A DNA stretch of 64,000 bases, taken from positions 3,100,001-3,164,000 of the forward strand of contig CM026562.1 in assembly GCA_015143295.1 (NCBI GenBank). The letters run 5' to 3'. Under the pieces are notes generated by a model, which saw only the letters and a program-made list of their open reading frames with translations, did no database searches and was not told where the DNA came from. Origin of the DNA: Tetracentron sinense. Lineage: Eukaryota > Streptophyta > Magnoliopsida > Trochodendrales > Trochodendraceae. Made by a program: the position numbers and the translations under genes. This document shows, one piece after another, positions 10,784 through 20,391 of the stretch (position 1 is the first letter of the stretch; every line of letters starts with the position of its first letter).

Positions 10784-13300
10784 TCAAGAGTGGGGTATTC
10801 AAAACCCCAATCTCATTGGCGTGAGAGCAGCAGCCTCATCACTCTCTCCTTCTCTTTCTCTTCTTCATCTTCGTACCGAGCTCCCTCTCTCCCTCTCCTA
10901 GTTCTCCTCTTCACCGGAGTTCTTCTCCATCTTCATACCCAAACACCATCGCCGGCAGCAGCAACATACGGGAACCGAACCACCGACAACATTAGCTCAG
11001 TCCAACATCTTCAGTTCCGAACCCAGAGGATTTCAATCCATGCCTTCGATCATCCATTCCGGCAAGCTTCATCTAGATCCGGCCGGAGGCGAGCTGCTGC
11101 TGTTTTGATCACTCCCGGTTTAGTTCTTCCTCTCTCTTTTTAATCTCATTATTTTGATTTTCTCTTCCTCTCTTAATCCCGTTTCATCCGGATCTAGAAT
11201 TCTAGATCTGGATTTCCCTTTATTTTTCTTTCATTCTTCATTTTCTGTTTTTCATTTTATTTGGGTTCATCTGTACTGATCCACATCCGGCCACGCAGCG
11301 GCAGCTCCGGCCAGATCTAGTTTCCACGGCGAGTTTTAATCCACGCCCAAGACTGGCTTACAGTAGAGGTTTCACTTCTAATCATCACCTCCGGCCGCCA
11401 TCCAGCCCCGATCGGGCCAGCAATACCGCCGGCGAGCTCCCTGTTTTCGAGTAACTTTCATCTTCTCCAATCTGTTGAAACCCAGCAGCCCACCGGATCT
11501 CTCTCTCACCTGAGTTATGTTTGTTTTCTCAGTAGAAGGGAGGTAATCCCTCTGATCATCTCTTCATCTCTGGCGAACCTGCAGCTCGTCTATCCATTTT
11601 CTCAGAGAATCCGAAGCTCAGTTCAGCCTCTCCATGTCTAACGCTGATCGTCTTCTCCGATCAGGTAATCTGTTGTCTCGGTCCATCTTCTTGATCTAAA
11701 ATTTTCTAGATCCAGATCTAGGTTTCTAGATCTAGATCTATTGATCCGATTTTCTGTAGCTAATCCCCTTTGATCAATTTCATTTCTCCTTAATCGTTAT
11801 TCTAATCAATGAATTTTTTTATTTATTTGAAGCTCCATTTCCGGCGAGTTGCAGAACCGAAGAGATCTAGTTCTTCGGTCATTTTTTCCGACCACTATTG
11901 TATCCGGCGAAGCTCGGTCAATTCCAGCCATCGATTTGATCTATGGAGGAAAAGAAACCTCACCACAGCCCAGTAGTAGCCCATATAATACCTAATTCCG
12001 GCGAGTTTCACCAACTCTTCTCCGATTTTCCAATCCGGCAGTAGAGAGCTCTCCTATCCCTCTGCTCTTTCACCTCCGGTGGCTCTACCCAATCCAGCCT
12101 TCTCTATTTTGTTTTTTATTTTATTTTCTGGATCTGTATATTCTAATGTTTGAGAGGCAAATTTATGTTCTCTTCTTCCCTGAGACGGAGTAGCAGCACC
12201 TTTGGTCATCGATCATCTTCACTCCAAGCCGTCGCAGGTATGATATCTACCTCTATTAATTTTTGTTTTATTTCTTTTTTATTTATTTGTTTGTGTGTCT
12301 ATTGATGAGTGCATGTTTAAAATTGAAAATCTGAAGTTACGAATAGTAGATCCGAACTCTGTATATATTTCTTGAGCTCTTTCCCCTTTGTTTGCTATGA
12401 ATGATCTAAAATGGGGGGAATTATGGATCTCATTTGAATCCTTTGGGCCTTTGGATCGGGCCATAGTTAGTGAGTTGGAAGCCCGTGAGCCCTTAGAATC
12501 ATTTTAGAATTTTTGAGCTTACCTCTTAAGGCCTTAGAATGATAGTGGACCAAAGCCAATTGACCATTAGTGGTCAATGGGCCTTGGCCCATTAACTTTC
12601 TCTTTGGGCTCATGTATGTATGTTTTATATCACGTATATGTGTGTGCAATAGGTTTGGGCCGTTTCTTTTCCTATTTTGCCTACATTGGGCACTTAGGTA
12701 GTTTTTGACTGGTTAAACTTGCCAAAATTTAAAAAAATACAAAAAAAATAAAAAATAAAAAACAACAAAAACATTTAAAAAACCACAAAACTCAAAAAAG
12801 ACATACCCTAATAAATGAACGCCCCTTAGAGCTCCCCCACGAGCACCTAGCCACGCAACCATCTCGGAATGAGATTCATAAATCTCAATTCCACTTCCCC
12901 TCCCCAACTCAAACATGAGTTGGAAGTGACCACACTCCGAAACGAGTATAAAAACAGTCACGGACCCCCGAACTACTATGAGGGTCTGATTCCGACTAAC
13001 CGGATAAGTAGACAGCCCAAAACCAGGGTTCGACCCCAACCAAAAATAAAATTTTTACACCCCATATTGATCTGTGTTTGATTAGCAAAATTAATAATTG
13101 TTTAAGAAATTTTTAGGGATTTTAAATGTTTAGCTTAGACCTAATGAGTAGGTTACCATAAGTAAATGGAGGTCCTGGGGTGCCTAACCCCTTCCCCAGG
13201 ACCTAACAGGATCTCTTACCTAGACTGCTCTGGACCGTAGACCCCCTTATTTTGGATTATCTTGGGATCCTACTTCCCCTAAGTAGGTGGCGACTCTTAG

Positions 13301-13306
13301 AATAAA
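13301..13306 (+). terminator. Candidate LTR polyadenylation signal
   Basis: AATAAA lies 85 bp before the LTR end. Plant signals are loose, so this is only a candidate. Confidence 0.35.
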
Positions 13307-13391
13307 TTTAGCATTATTCCTCTACTCTCGAACCTTATCTCGACACTTAGAGTTGAGAGGGGAGGAAATGTGGTAAATTTAGGTGTTCACA

Positions 13392-13860
13392 TGAGAGAAT
13401 TTTAAAAAGTTTCGTTTTAAAATTTTAACTTAAAAAGATGGAGTAGTGGGTTGAAACCACCTATATATACCACATGTCCCTACTTTTTCTCTTGAAAAAG
13501 TTACAACGTAGAAAGGGTGTGCCTCTTTCTTGAGAGAGACCAAGGAAGGAGCATGAGAGAGTATAAGGATAAGGATTTGAGGGAATCGTGGAGATATAGA
13601 GTGATTATTGTTGGTTGTAGTTGATATTACTTCAATACCCCTACTAACTTTTCTCACGTAAAATTAGATAACATAATATTTTAATTTTTTTAAATGGATT
13701 TATGGACAAAATAGAAAAAATTCACCCTTACTAACTATAAGATACCATATAATTTTTTTCTTGGAGGGTAAGATACCATAGAATTGGGACTCATTAGGAA
13801 TATTAGAAAAAAATCAACAAACTTTTTAACCCCGCTTCTCTTATTATAATAGTAGAGATT
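13392..13860. other. Spacer between two transposons
   Basis: AT-rich spacer with no gene seen. A minus-strand open frame at 13430-13657 has no recognisable domain. Confidence 0.5.
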
Positions 13861-13866
13861 ATAGGT

Positions 13867-15122
13867 AAGGGGTTTTGCATATCAGATGCTGCATTCTTCC
13901 CACTTTGCAAATGAACTGTTATGCATAACAGTTTTGCAAATTAACTCACTGTTTTCCAATAGTTAGACAAATAACCTCAACCCATGGTTCTGTTAGACTT
14001 CCTTATGTATTTGTTACACAAATGACTATTATGCCCTTAAGAGACTTCATAACCTTCCAAAGTCCCTTTAACTCCTCTTGAACTATGGTTAATAAATTTT
14101 AATCCGATTAATTTTTTTTAAATATTTTCCTAAAACTCAAGATAAGTTTACATATTTATAAAAATGACTATTATGATGACTTTAAGATATTTCATAACCT
14201 TGCAAAACCTCTTTAACCGTTTTGAACTATGGTTAACAAGTTTTAAACCTTATGGTTAATTTGTCCCATTTTAACTCCCTTTAAATGTGGCTTAAGATTC
14301 ACACCCTTAGGGATAAAGCATCTAACCTTGGTTTTAAAAAAATAACATGTCTCCTTTTAACTCTCTTTAACTGTGGTTAAGATACACTAATCTTTAGGGT
14401 TAAAGCATCTAATCTTGGTTTGTAGAAAAAAAATTTAAAAACTTTAACGTGCCCTTTTAACTCCCTTTACCTGTGGTTATCTACTAACCCTTAGGGTTAA
14501 ATTATCTAACCTTCTTTTTCAGATTTTTTTTTGAAAATTAACGTGTCCCATTCAACTCCCTTTACTAGTGGTTAAGATTCACTAACCCTTAGGGTTAAAG
14601 CATTTAATCTTGTTTTCTTAAATAAAAAAAAATTAAAAAACTTTAACATGTCCCTTTCAACTCCCTTTACTTGTGATTAAGGTTCACTAACCCATAGGGT
14701 TAAAGTATCTAACCTTGGTTTTTAGATTTTTTTTTTTAAATTAACGTGTCCCTTTTAACTCTCTTTACTTGTAGTTAAGATTCATTAACCCTTACAATTA
14801 AAACATCTAATCTTGGTTTTTAGAAAAAATTAACGTTCTCCATTTTAACTCTTTTTAACTAGGGTCAAGATTCAATAACCCTTAAGAGTTAACCTTGATT
14901 TTTAAGAAAATATTAAAAAAAAATTATCATAGGGATTAAAATTTAATGATCATAGTTCAGGAGGAAAAAGGGACTTTGTAAGGTAATGGTCTCTTAAGAG
15001 CATAATAGTCATTTGCATAACAAATACCTAGCAAAGTCTAACGAAACCATGGGTTAGCTTGGAAAACAATGAGTTAATTTGCAAAGTGGGAAGAATGCAA
15101 CATTGGATATGCAAAAACCCTT
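13867..15122. mobile_element. Large foldback (MITE-like) DNA element, 1256 bp
   Basis: The ends form a long imperfect terminal inverted repeat of roughly 190 bp. The left end (AAGGGGTTTTGCATATCAG and onward through CTTCCCACTTTGCAAAT) mirrors the right end (ATTTGCAAAGTGGGAAG ... GATATGCAAAAACCCTT). ATAGGT flanks both sides (13861-13866 and 15123-15128), a likely 6-bp target duplication. There is no transposase, so the element is nonautonomous. The interior is a tandem repeat (separate entry). The superfamily is not clear: a 6-bp duplication fits neither hAT (8 bp) nor Tourist (3 bp) well. Confidence 0.8.
14280..14900 (+). repeat. About 98-bp tandem repeat inside the foldback element
   Basis: The motif GTGGTTAAGATTCACTAACC or a variant recurs at 14287, 14373, 14473, 14568, 14673, 14771 and 14861, seven units at a mean spacing near 96-98 bp. 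Each unit also holds TTTTAACTCCCTTTA before it and a TAACCTTGGTTTTTAG-like stretch with an A- or T-rich run after it. The same motif occurs in other repeats in this window. Confidence 0.85.
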
Positions 15123-15128
15123 ATAGGT

Positions 15129-15949
15129 AATATTGTAATTGTATTAATTACAAGGGTACTAAAGTAATTTACCATTTAATATATATTAAACTTACAAACC
15201 TAATCCTAACCAATTCATTTTTCCTCTTCGAAATTCATCGAAGCAATGGCAACGTGGAGCTTTGCTAAAGCTCTCGGGGATACATGGACATTTGGCTGCC
15301 ATTAAAGCTATGGCAATGCCGAACATGCAGAGATGTTCAATCCCTTCTCTTCGTTTGGATCCGAAGAGAACGGTGTCATTGTGATGGTGGAAGCCTTGTG
15401 ATACGTGGCCGCCATTAAAGCTGGCTCAGTTAAGGCTCAAAACCTTGTATCAAGAAGCCTGATATAAGGCGTTTGGTTTGGCTAGGTGTGGTGAAAAAAA
15501 ACCCCATATTTTCCCAAATCCTAGGACTCAGATCTCAGAAGTTGTAGAAAAATCCGTGGAATCCACTGATGTTACCTGTATTTATTCATTTTGTTCTTTT
15601 TCTTTAAATTTTAAATTTAATTTCCTCGATGGAATATATATATATATAATGATTTTCTTTTGAACTTTAACTATTCGGATACTCAGATAATCTGTCAAAT
15701 TCAAATTTGGTATAATTGATCGAATTCGGATATTAGTTAAATGAATTTGAATATCCTAAATTATTATCCGCCAAATATTGAAACAAATTCGGATAGCAAG
15801 TATAAGCAATCAAATCGAATACGGTAAGAACACTATCCACTTTGTTGACAACCCTTCCCAATTGGTCGGGCTAAGGTTGTAAATCGATCAAATCTGGATT
15901 ACCACTATCCACGTTGTTGACAACCCTTCCCAATTGGTCGGGCTAGGGC
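15129..15949. other. Spacer with local direct duplication
   Basis: No gene is supported; a 61-codon frame at 15478-15663 has no known domain. The last part holds a direct duplication: GTTGACAACCCTTCCCAATT plus the following TGGTCGGGCTA and TTGTAAATCGATCAAATCTG occurs once from about 15836 and again from about 15904. The stretch 15660-15830 is rich in ATTCGGATA-like motifs that also occur in the element at 22118-22645. Confidence 0.55.
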
Positions 15950-17193
15950 TAAGGTTGTAAATCGATCAAATCTGCCTAAATCCGAATTTGATCTGCTTAA
16001 AAATCCGACAGATCCCATATCCGATCCAAGATCCGACAGATTATGATTATCCTCCGAATTTGATCCGATTAATATTAATATATCTAAAAAAACAAAATCT
16101 TAATTAAAAAAATTAAAAAAATATGATTAAAATTATATAAATATTAATACTATTATATATATAATCTAATCATATTGGATCACTATAGATCCAAACCCGA
16201 TCCAATTATAATCGGATTCAAGATTTAGTATTCAATCCGGTGGATCAATAATAGGATTAGGATCCGAACCAAGAACCGATCCATTGACAGCTAAGGCTGT
16301 CAAAAAAGCCCATATAGAAGGGTACCCAGCCCAGCCCGGCCCTCCAAAGCCCTCCAAAGCCCGGCCCTACCCCAGCCCTTGGGCCGGGCAGGGTCAAAAA
16401 ATTGGAAGCCTTTGTTCTCTAGGGCCGGGCTAGGGCTCCCCCTGTCCGGCCCTTCCCGGCCCTACTTTATCTTAAGATAAATATTTTTTAATAATTTTAC
16501 TAATATGCTCCCTTTAACCTTTCATTAACGTTATGAAAGTAGGGCTATGTTTGTAATTGCGCCAACTAAAGACCTTATAAAAACCAACCTAACACAGACC
16601 AAACCCTAACTTGTATTCACATTCTAAGACTTTGCCTCTTCATTCTTTAACTTCAATCGCACAGGCCACATACCACTTCGGCTCTTCATCGATCATCTCT
16701 CTCTCTCTCTCATATCTTACTCTCTACTTTCAGTTTTATATTTAAACATATTTTCAATTTTGTTCTATATAGTTTTATTATTCTACTTGTTTACCTATAC
16801 TATGTTTTGGTTTATTATGCATGACTGTCACTGATAAGGAAATTTTTTTTTTTAACTCTGTCATTGCTCTTTTTGTTGCAATGTTGATCCCAAACCCGAA
16901 TAAAAGAGGAGGGTATCCATTTCCATGTAAGGTTGACAGTCGGTGTAGTAAAAAAAAATTTATTATCTTAGATGAAAAAAAAAAAATTCCGCTCTTTCTT
17001 CCGGCCCTTTGGCCGGCCCGGCTTGGTCCCGACCCTTGAGGGGCCGGGCTAGGGCCCAATCAACCCCGGCCCTTGAAGGGCTAGGGCCGGGCTAGGGCTC
17101 TACTCTTATAAGGAAGGGTAGGGCTAGGGTTGACCTCGGTACCTCGGCCCTACCCCAACCCGGCCCTTTGACACCCCTATAATGACAGCCATA
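15950..17193 (+). mobile_element. Older hAT-like element split by a younger one
   Basis: TAAGGTTGTAAATCGATC at 15950 resembles the reverse complement of the end GATCCATTGACAGC...CATA, which is split by the insertion at 16292-17179 and resumes at about 17183. The interior repeats AATCCGA and GATCCAA motifs. No clear 8-bp target duplication was found, so the outer boundaries are tentative. Confidence 0.4.
16292..17179 (+). mobile_element. Nonautonomous hAT element, copy 1 (888 bp)
   Basis: It runs from TAAGGCTGTCAAAA to TTTGACACCCCTA, imperfect inverted ends typical of plant hAT elements. A near-identical copy lies at 48015-48887 on the other strand. Both ends carry GGCC-rich subterminal repeats (CGGCCCT, GGGCCGGG). 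The middle has a TATA-like TTATAAAAACC (about 16575) and leader-like sequence, perhaps the remnant of a transposase promoter, but no transposase frame. TGACAGC flanks both sides within three bases, a likely disturbed target duplication. Confidence 0.85.
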
Positions 17194-18930
17194 GGTCTGG
17201 CTGATTGTGTTAAATGATACCTTTAACTAAAAATAAAATAAAATTGCCACGTAAAAAATTTACTTCCACGTATTTTACGTACCAAGTAAAGAAGAAGGGA
17301 ATTAGAACACAGAAATTCTACCCACCAAGCAAAGCTACCAAAATTCCATCTCATCATCAAGGGACAATCCCAAAAAAGAAGGTTTCAGAATCTCACTAAA
17401 GGCTGGACCCATGACTTGTAGTGGCCAAGGTGAACATCTTTTGTATTGTTCTCTCTCTTCTCCACCACCAAATTCCATAGAGAACCTGTTAAGAACCAGT
17501 AGAGAGAGAGAGAGAGAGAGAGAGAGGACCCAGCAATCCCTCAAATCCTCCTTCCTATAATGGCCAGTCTTCTACCAACATTTTACCCCCACTACTCTCT
17601 TGGCAAAAGCTTGGCTCCTGGCCACAAACAATAACAATATTATCCTCAAGAGTATCTAGGGGCATGGCTACCATCCACCTCTATTGCACAAGAAGCCATC
17701 TATCCTCCTCTAACTAAACAGGTGGATTTCCCGTGAAATGAAATCGCAAATCACTATCTTGGCCGTGTCTCTTATGTACCTCTAACAGTACAGGGTCAAT
17801 TTGCATGAAGTATTATGACACTCATCTTCTACCTCAAACTCATATATGCAACACAGAGAGTGGATACAGGCCATCCTGCAAAACTCTGATTGCATCAAAA
17901 CTGATGCAAATGCCATATTCCATACCATCTTCGCATCCTTGACCTGTGCAAAGGCCAGTAGATACAGGCATGGCTCATCTGCCAAAAGTCTCCCAACCCT
18001 TGTTGGAGAGGGGTTCCTCCTCTTCCACCATTTAGAATGGATGGGTTGATGGATAGAGCTCTCTCTCCCTCTATCTACACATTCCAAACTGAAAATACAG
18101 CAAAAAATACCCTGATGCATAGAAAAATTCTTAAGACAGTACATAGCAAAGTATTTGATGCATATGAAGAAATCAAGATATAGGATCCCATGGGAGTCGC
18201 GTGAGAGCATATCAGACTTGTATTGGTCAAGTTCAGCTTACCAATATCTGAATAATCAGAGCAAAATCCTCTCCCTGCTTCCAATTTCTGTTGGTGTCAG
18301 CATATAATTCATTAACACAACAGTCCATTGACTAGCTAAAAGACCCACATACAATGTATAAATTTGTCTCAAAAACACAACACAATTCATTCAAAACATA
18401 TTTGCCAAAATAATTCATTCAAAACATAACTGATCTTCAATATCACAACCAAGGTCAGATGTATCGATATGTTGAGATTATTAATCAAATGAAACACCAA
18501 TACATCACATAGTTATTAAACGTAGAAAGCAGATTAATGGTCCCAACTTCAAAAAGAAAATTCAACACTATATATAAACCAAGAAAAAACACAAAAACAG
18601 GCTAGAACCTATGCCTGTAAGAGAAAAGTCCTCCTACCTCCCTCCACCCCTACTAAAACCAAGAACAATAAGAACATTAGAACCATTTTCCCAAACAAAT
18701 CAGTTAAACCATAGGAGGGGTTAGGGAGTGTGTATGGAGAACAGTACCACTATTCTTCTCATCTTTGGAGCTCAGACATTCAAAGTGTTGAGCTCCGCAA
18801 GCCCATTGTCAGAGAAAAACTAAGGAAAGAACAAACAGCAAAGTAGAGTAAAATCCAACATCCTAGAAAAAAAGATATACAGACAATATTTGCAGAGACA
18901 ATATCAATAGAGAAACTGTCCAGAGAAGAG
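17194..18930. other. Spacer and probable 3' flank of the minus-strand gene
   Basis: A (GA)n microsatellite lies at about 17503-17526. The rest is non-repetitive. Open frames on both strands at 17782-18210 have no recognisable domain. Part of 17.8-18.9 kb may be 3' UTR and UTR intron of the gene at 18953-19945; a possible acceptor on the minus strand (TTTTGCAG) ends near 17875. Confidence 0.4.
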
Positions 18931-18936
18931 ACTTAC
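18931..18936 (-). other. Splice donor in the 3' UTR
   Basis: On the minus strand GTAAGT, a perfect plant donor, begins at 18936, 16 nt after the stop codon of the 330-residue gene. It predicts an intron in the 3' UTR. An exon junction this close to the stop would not be expected to trigger nonsense-mediated decay. Confidence 0.55.
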
Positions 18937-18952
18937 ATCAACGACGATTGGA

Positions 18953-19945
18953 TCAGTCACCGTCGTCGTCGCCGATGCTCTTCTCAGAGCAGACATCCCC
19001 ACCCCCTTCATTCTCGGACAAGTTCTCCGACAACTCATCATTCTCCTCCTTTGCCCTGCTCTCTGCCCCTTCATTCTCAGACACCTCCTCACGGTTCTCC
19101 TCCTTAGCACGACGCTCCGTCTCCAAGAACAGCAACCTCCTCCTCAAGTCTCCTAATTCCCTCTCCATACAAAAAAGTCGTTCCTTCAATGTCAAGTTCT
19201 CATCTTCCAACTGTGCTATTTGAGCGTCCTGATCGTCCACCCTGTTCTCCAACAGGTTGGTGTGTTCTTCAGCCGAGTTAGGATAAATCATCTCGAACCG
19301 GCTCAAATCGTGATCCAATCGCTTCTCCACCTCGGCATGTTCTTCAATATCACTCTCACTCGACCCTCCTTCGTCTTCATCTTCATCATCATGGGCCTCG
19401 TGCCCTGGGGATCGCAGCCGGATCAACCCTTTCATTGATCCATACCCATCAACGCCCCATTCTTCCTTAGCCATGTCAACCAGAACCTCCTTCGATGGAG
19501 AGAAGATCGGAGTAGGGAGGATCGCCGGAGTTACAGGACATGGGGATACAAGCGACGCAATTCCTCCCGATTTCTTGGCTCGAATTATGAAAGATGTGGT
19601 ATTTCTTGGGGCAAAAGGGGCAAATCGATTGTTCTTCTTCTTCGGATAGAATCTACGAGCCTTCAAACGGTTCTGAGATTGCAGTTCATGAAGAGTTGGG
19701 GGCTTGTAGCCTCCACCTCCACTGCCAACTGCCTTCTCCTTCTGTCGAACTTCGTTTCGCTTGTCGACACCCTTCTTTCCCTTCCAATTACCTCGTCTAG
19801 GCTTTGTTGCAGCAAAAACTGGCCTTGAAGGATTGTGAAACTTCATAGGATCTTCGTTCGGCCATGGAGGAGGCGGTAGCGGCCACATTCCATAGCTTCG
19901 ATTCAACATCTGAGCCTGATTCATCATTTGAGACTGATCGTTCAT
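18953..19945 (-). CDS. Plant protein of unknown function: basic patch, acidic patch, coiled coil (330 aa)
   Basis: A single uninterrupted coding exon from ATG 19945 to TGA 18953-18955. I do not recognise a named family. The middle block looks strongly conserved in kind: KPPTLHELQSQNRLKARRFY (81-100), a lysine/arginine patch (94-107, a likely nuclear localisation and nucleic-acid-binding stretch), APRNTTSFIIRAKK (112-125) and KEVLVDMAKEEWGVDGYG (152-169). The N-terminus is Met/Gln- and Pro-rich (WPLPPPPWP). Residues 183-207 are very acidic. Residues 226-282 show leucine heptads (a coiled coil, likely oligomerising), and the tail is Glu/Asp-rich. No signal peptide or membrane segment is seen, so a nuclear place is inferred. 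A TATA box lies about 430 bp upstream and a 3'-UTR intron donor just after the stop. The order basic patch, PxNTTxF, acidic, coiled coil resembles animal HEXIM, but homology is not shown. Confidence 0.85.
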   Translation of the reverse strand: MNDQSQMMNQAQMLNRSYGMWPLPPPPWPNEDPMKFHNPSRPVFAATKPRRGNWKGKKGVDKRNEVRQKEKAVGSGGGGYKPPTLHELQSQNRLKARRFYPKKKNNRFAPFAPRNTTSFIIRAKKSGGIASLVSPCPVTPAILPTPIFSPSKEVLVDMAKEEWGVDGYGSMKGLIRLRSPGHEAHDDEDEDEGGSSESDIEEHAEVEKRLDHDLSRFEMIYPNSAEEHTNLLENRVDDQDAQIAQLEDENLTLKERLFCMERELGDLRRRLLFLETERRAKEENREEVSENEGAESRAKEENDELSENLSENEGGGDVCSEKSIGDDDGD

Positions 19946-20269
19946 CAAATTTGATAAATTTCAATCAAGTAAAACCTAATCTCCACTTGTAAAATGGAGA
20001 TCAGAAACCAAAAAAAATAAAAAAATTTAATCCCTAAAAATCGGTGCCTGGATTTAACTTCTGTTCGAGATCGCAAATCCAACTGATAATCAAAACGTTA
20101 AATACCAACAAAATCTAATCTTTTCACAAAGATAGAGAAGTTGGCAATCAAAGATACCCTAAAAACCCTAGAAATCTAGTCCTTTCAGAACAAAACAAAG
20201 AAAATATGAGAGTTTCCAAAAAAGAATTAAACAAGAAGCCACTAAAGAGACAAAGGTCTCTCCTTCTTC

Positions 20270-20288
20270 TCTCTCTCTCTCTCTCTCT
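20270..20288 (-). repeat. GA microsatellite in the 5' UTR
   Basis: A (CT)n run on the plus strand, (GA)n on the coding strand, in the presumed leader of the 330-residue gene. GA-rich leaders are common in plant genes. Confidence 0.7.
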
Positions 20289-20377
20289 AGAAATCTCTAG
20301 AAATGCTCTTGATTTTCCGATCCAAGACGAGAGCTTGTAAAACGATTTGAAGAGATATGGATGTGGTCTAAGAGGGC

Positions 20378-20384
20378 TTTTATA
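20378..20384 (-). promoter_or_regulatory. TATA box of the 330-residue gene
   Basis: On the minus strand the sequence reads CGTCTATAAAAGCC, a good plant TATA box. Transcription would start near 20350, giving a leader of about 400 nt. Confidence 0.65.
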
Positions 20385-20391
20385 GACGGAG

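Larger units (their letters stand above)
1..13391 (+). mobile_element. Ty3/gypsy Tat/Ogre-like LTR retrotransposon, 5' LTR off window
   Basis: A large LTR retrotransposon of which the window holds everything from the end of an extra 5' ORF to the end of the 3' LTR. The domain order read in the sequence is upstream ORF, gag with a CxxH-type zinc knuckle, aspartic protease with a G-patch-like stretch, RT (YVDD), RNase H, a second RNase H, integrase, long repetitive 3' UTR, polypurine tract and LTR. The extra ORF, the gap between protease and RT, the double RNase H and the tandem-repeat 3' UTR are known marks of the plant Tat lineage, including Ogre. At least five in-frame stops and one frameshift show that this copy is not autonomous. 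The 5' LTR and primer binding site lie left of the window, so LTR divergence (age) cannot be judged here. Confidence 0.93.
10515..13391 (+). repeat. 3' LTR of the Tat/Ogre-like element (2877 bp)
   Basis: The LTR starts TGTGAACACC at 10515 and ends GGTGTTCACA at 13391, a perfect 10-bp terminal inverted repeat with TG and CA ends. It directly follows the polypurine tract. Its end contains GTAGGTGGCGACTCTTAG, a stretch typical of this LTR type. A (GA)n microsatellite lies near 10591-10610. The 290 bp before the TATA box are short for U3, so most of the LTR would be transcribed leader (R-U5). Short open frames within it (for example 10790-11143) have no known domain. The base after the end is T13392; the matching target duplication would be left of the window. 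Confidence 0.92.

Noticed and set aside
10790..11143. 117-codon open frame inside the LTR
   Set aside because: It is CT-rich low-complexity reading (Ser/Leu/Pro runs) in the LTR leader with no domain.
16778..17059. Open frames on both strands within the hAT copy
   Set aside because: They cross the GGCC-rich subterminal repeat, read as low complexity and show no transposase motif.
17782..18210. 142-codon minus-strand open frame
   Set aside because: No domain or family resemblance and no conserved-looking composition; it may be part of a 3' UTR or spacer.
19220..19438. Plus-strand open frames opposite the 330-residue gene
   Set aside because: They are antisense shadows of the acidic and coiled-coil codons of the minus-strand gene.
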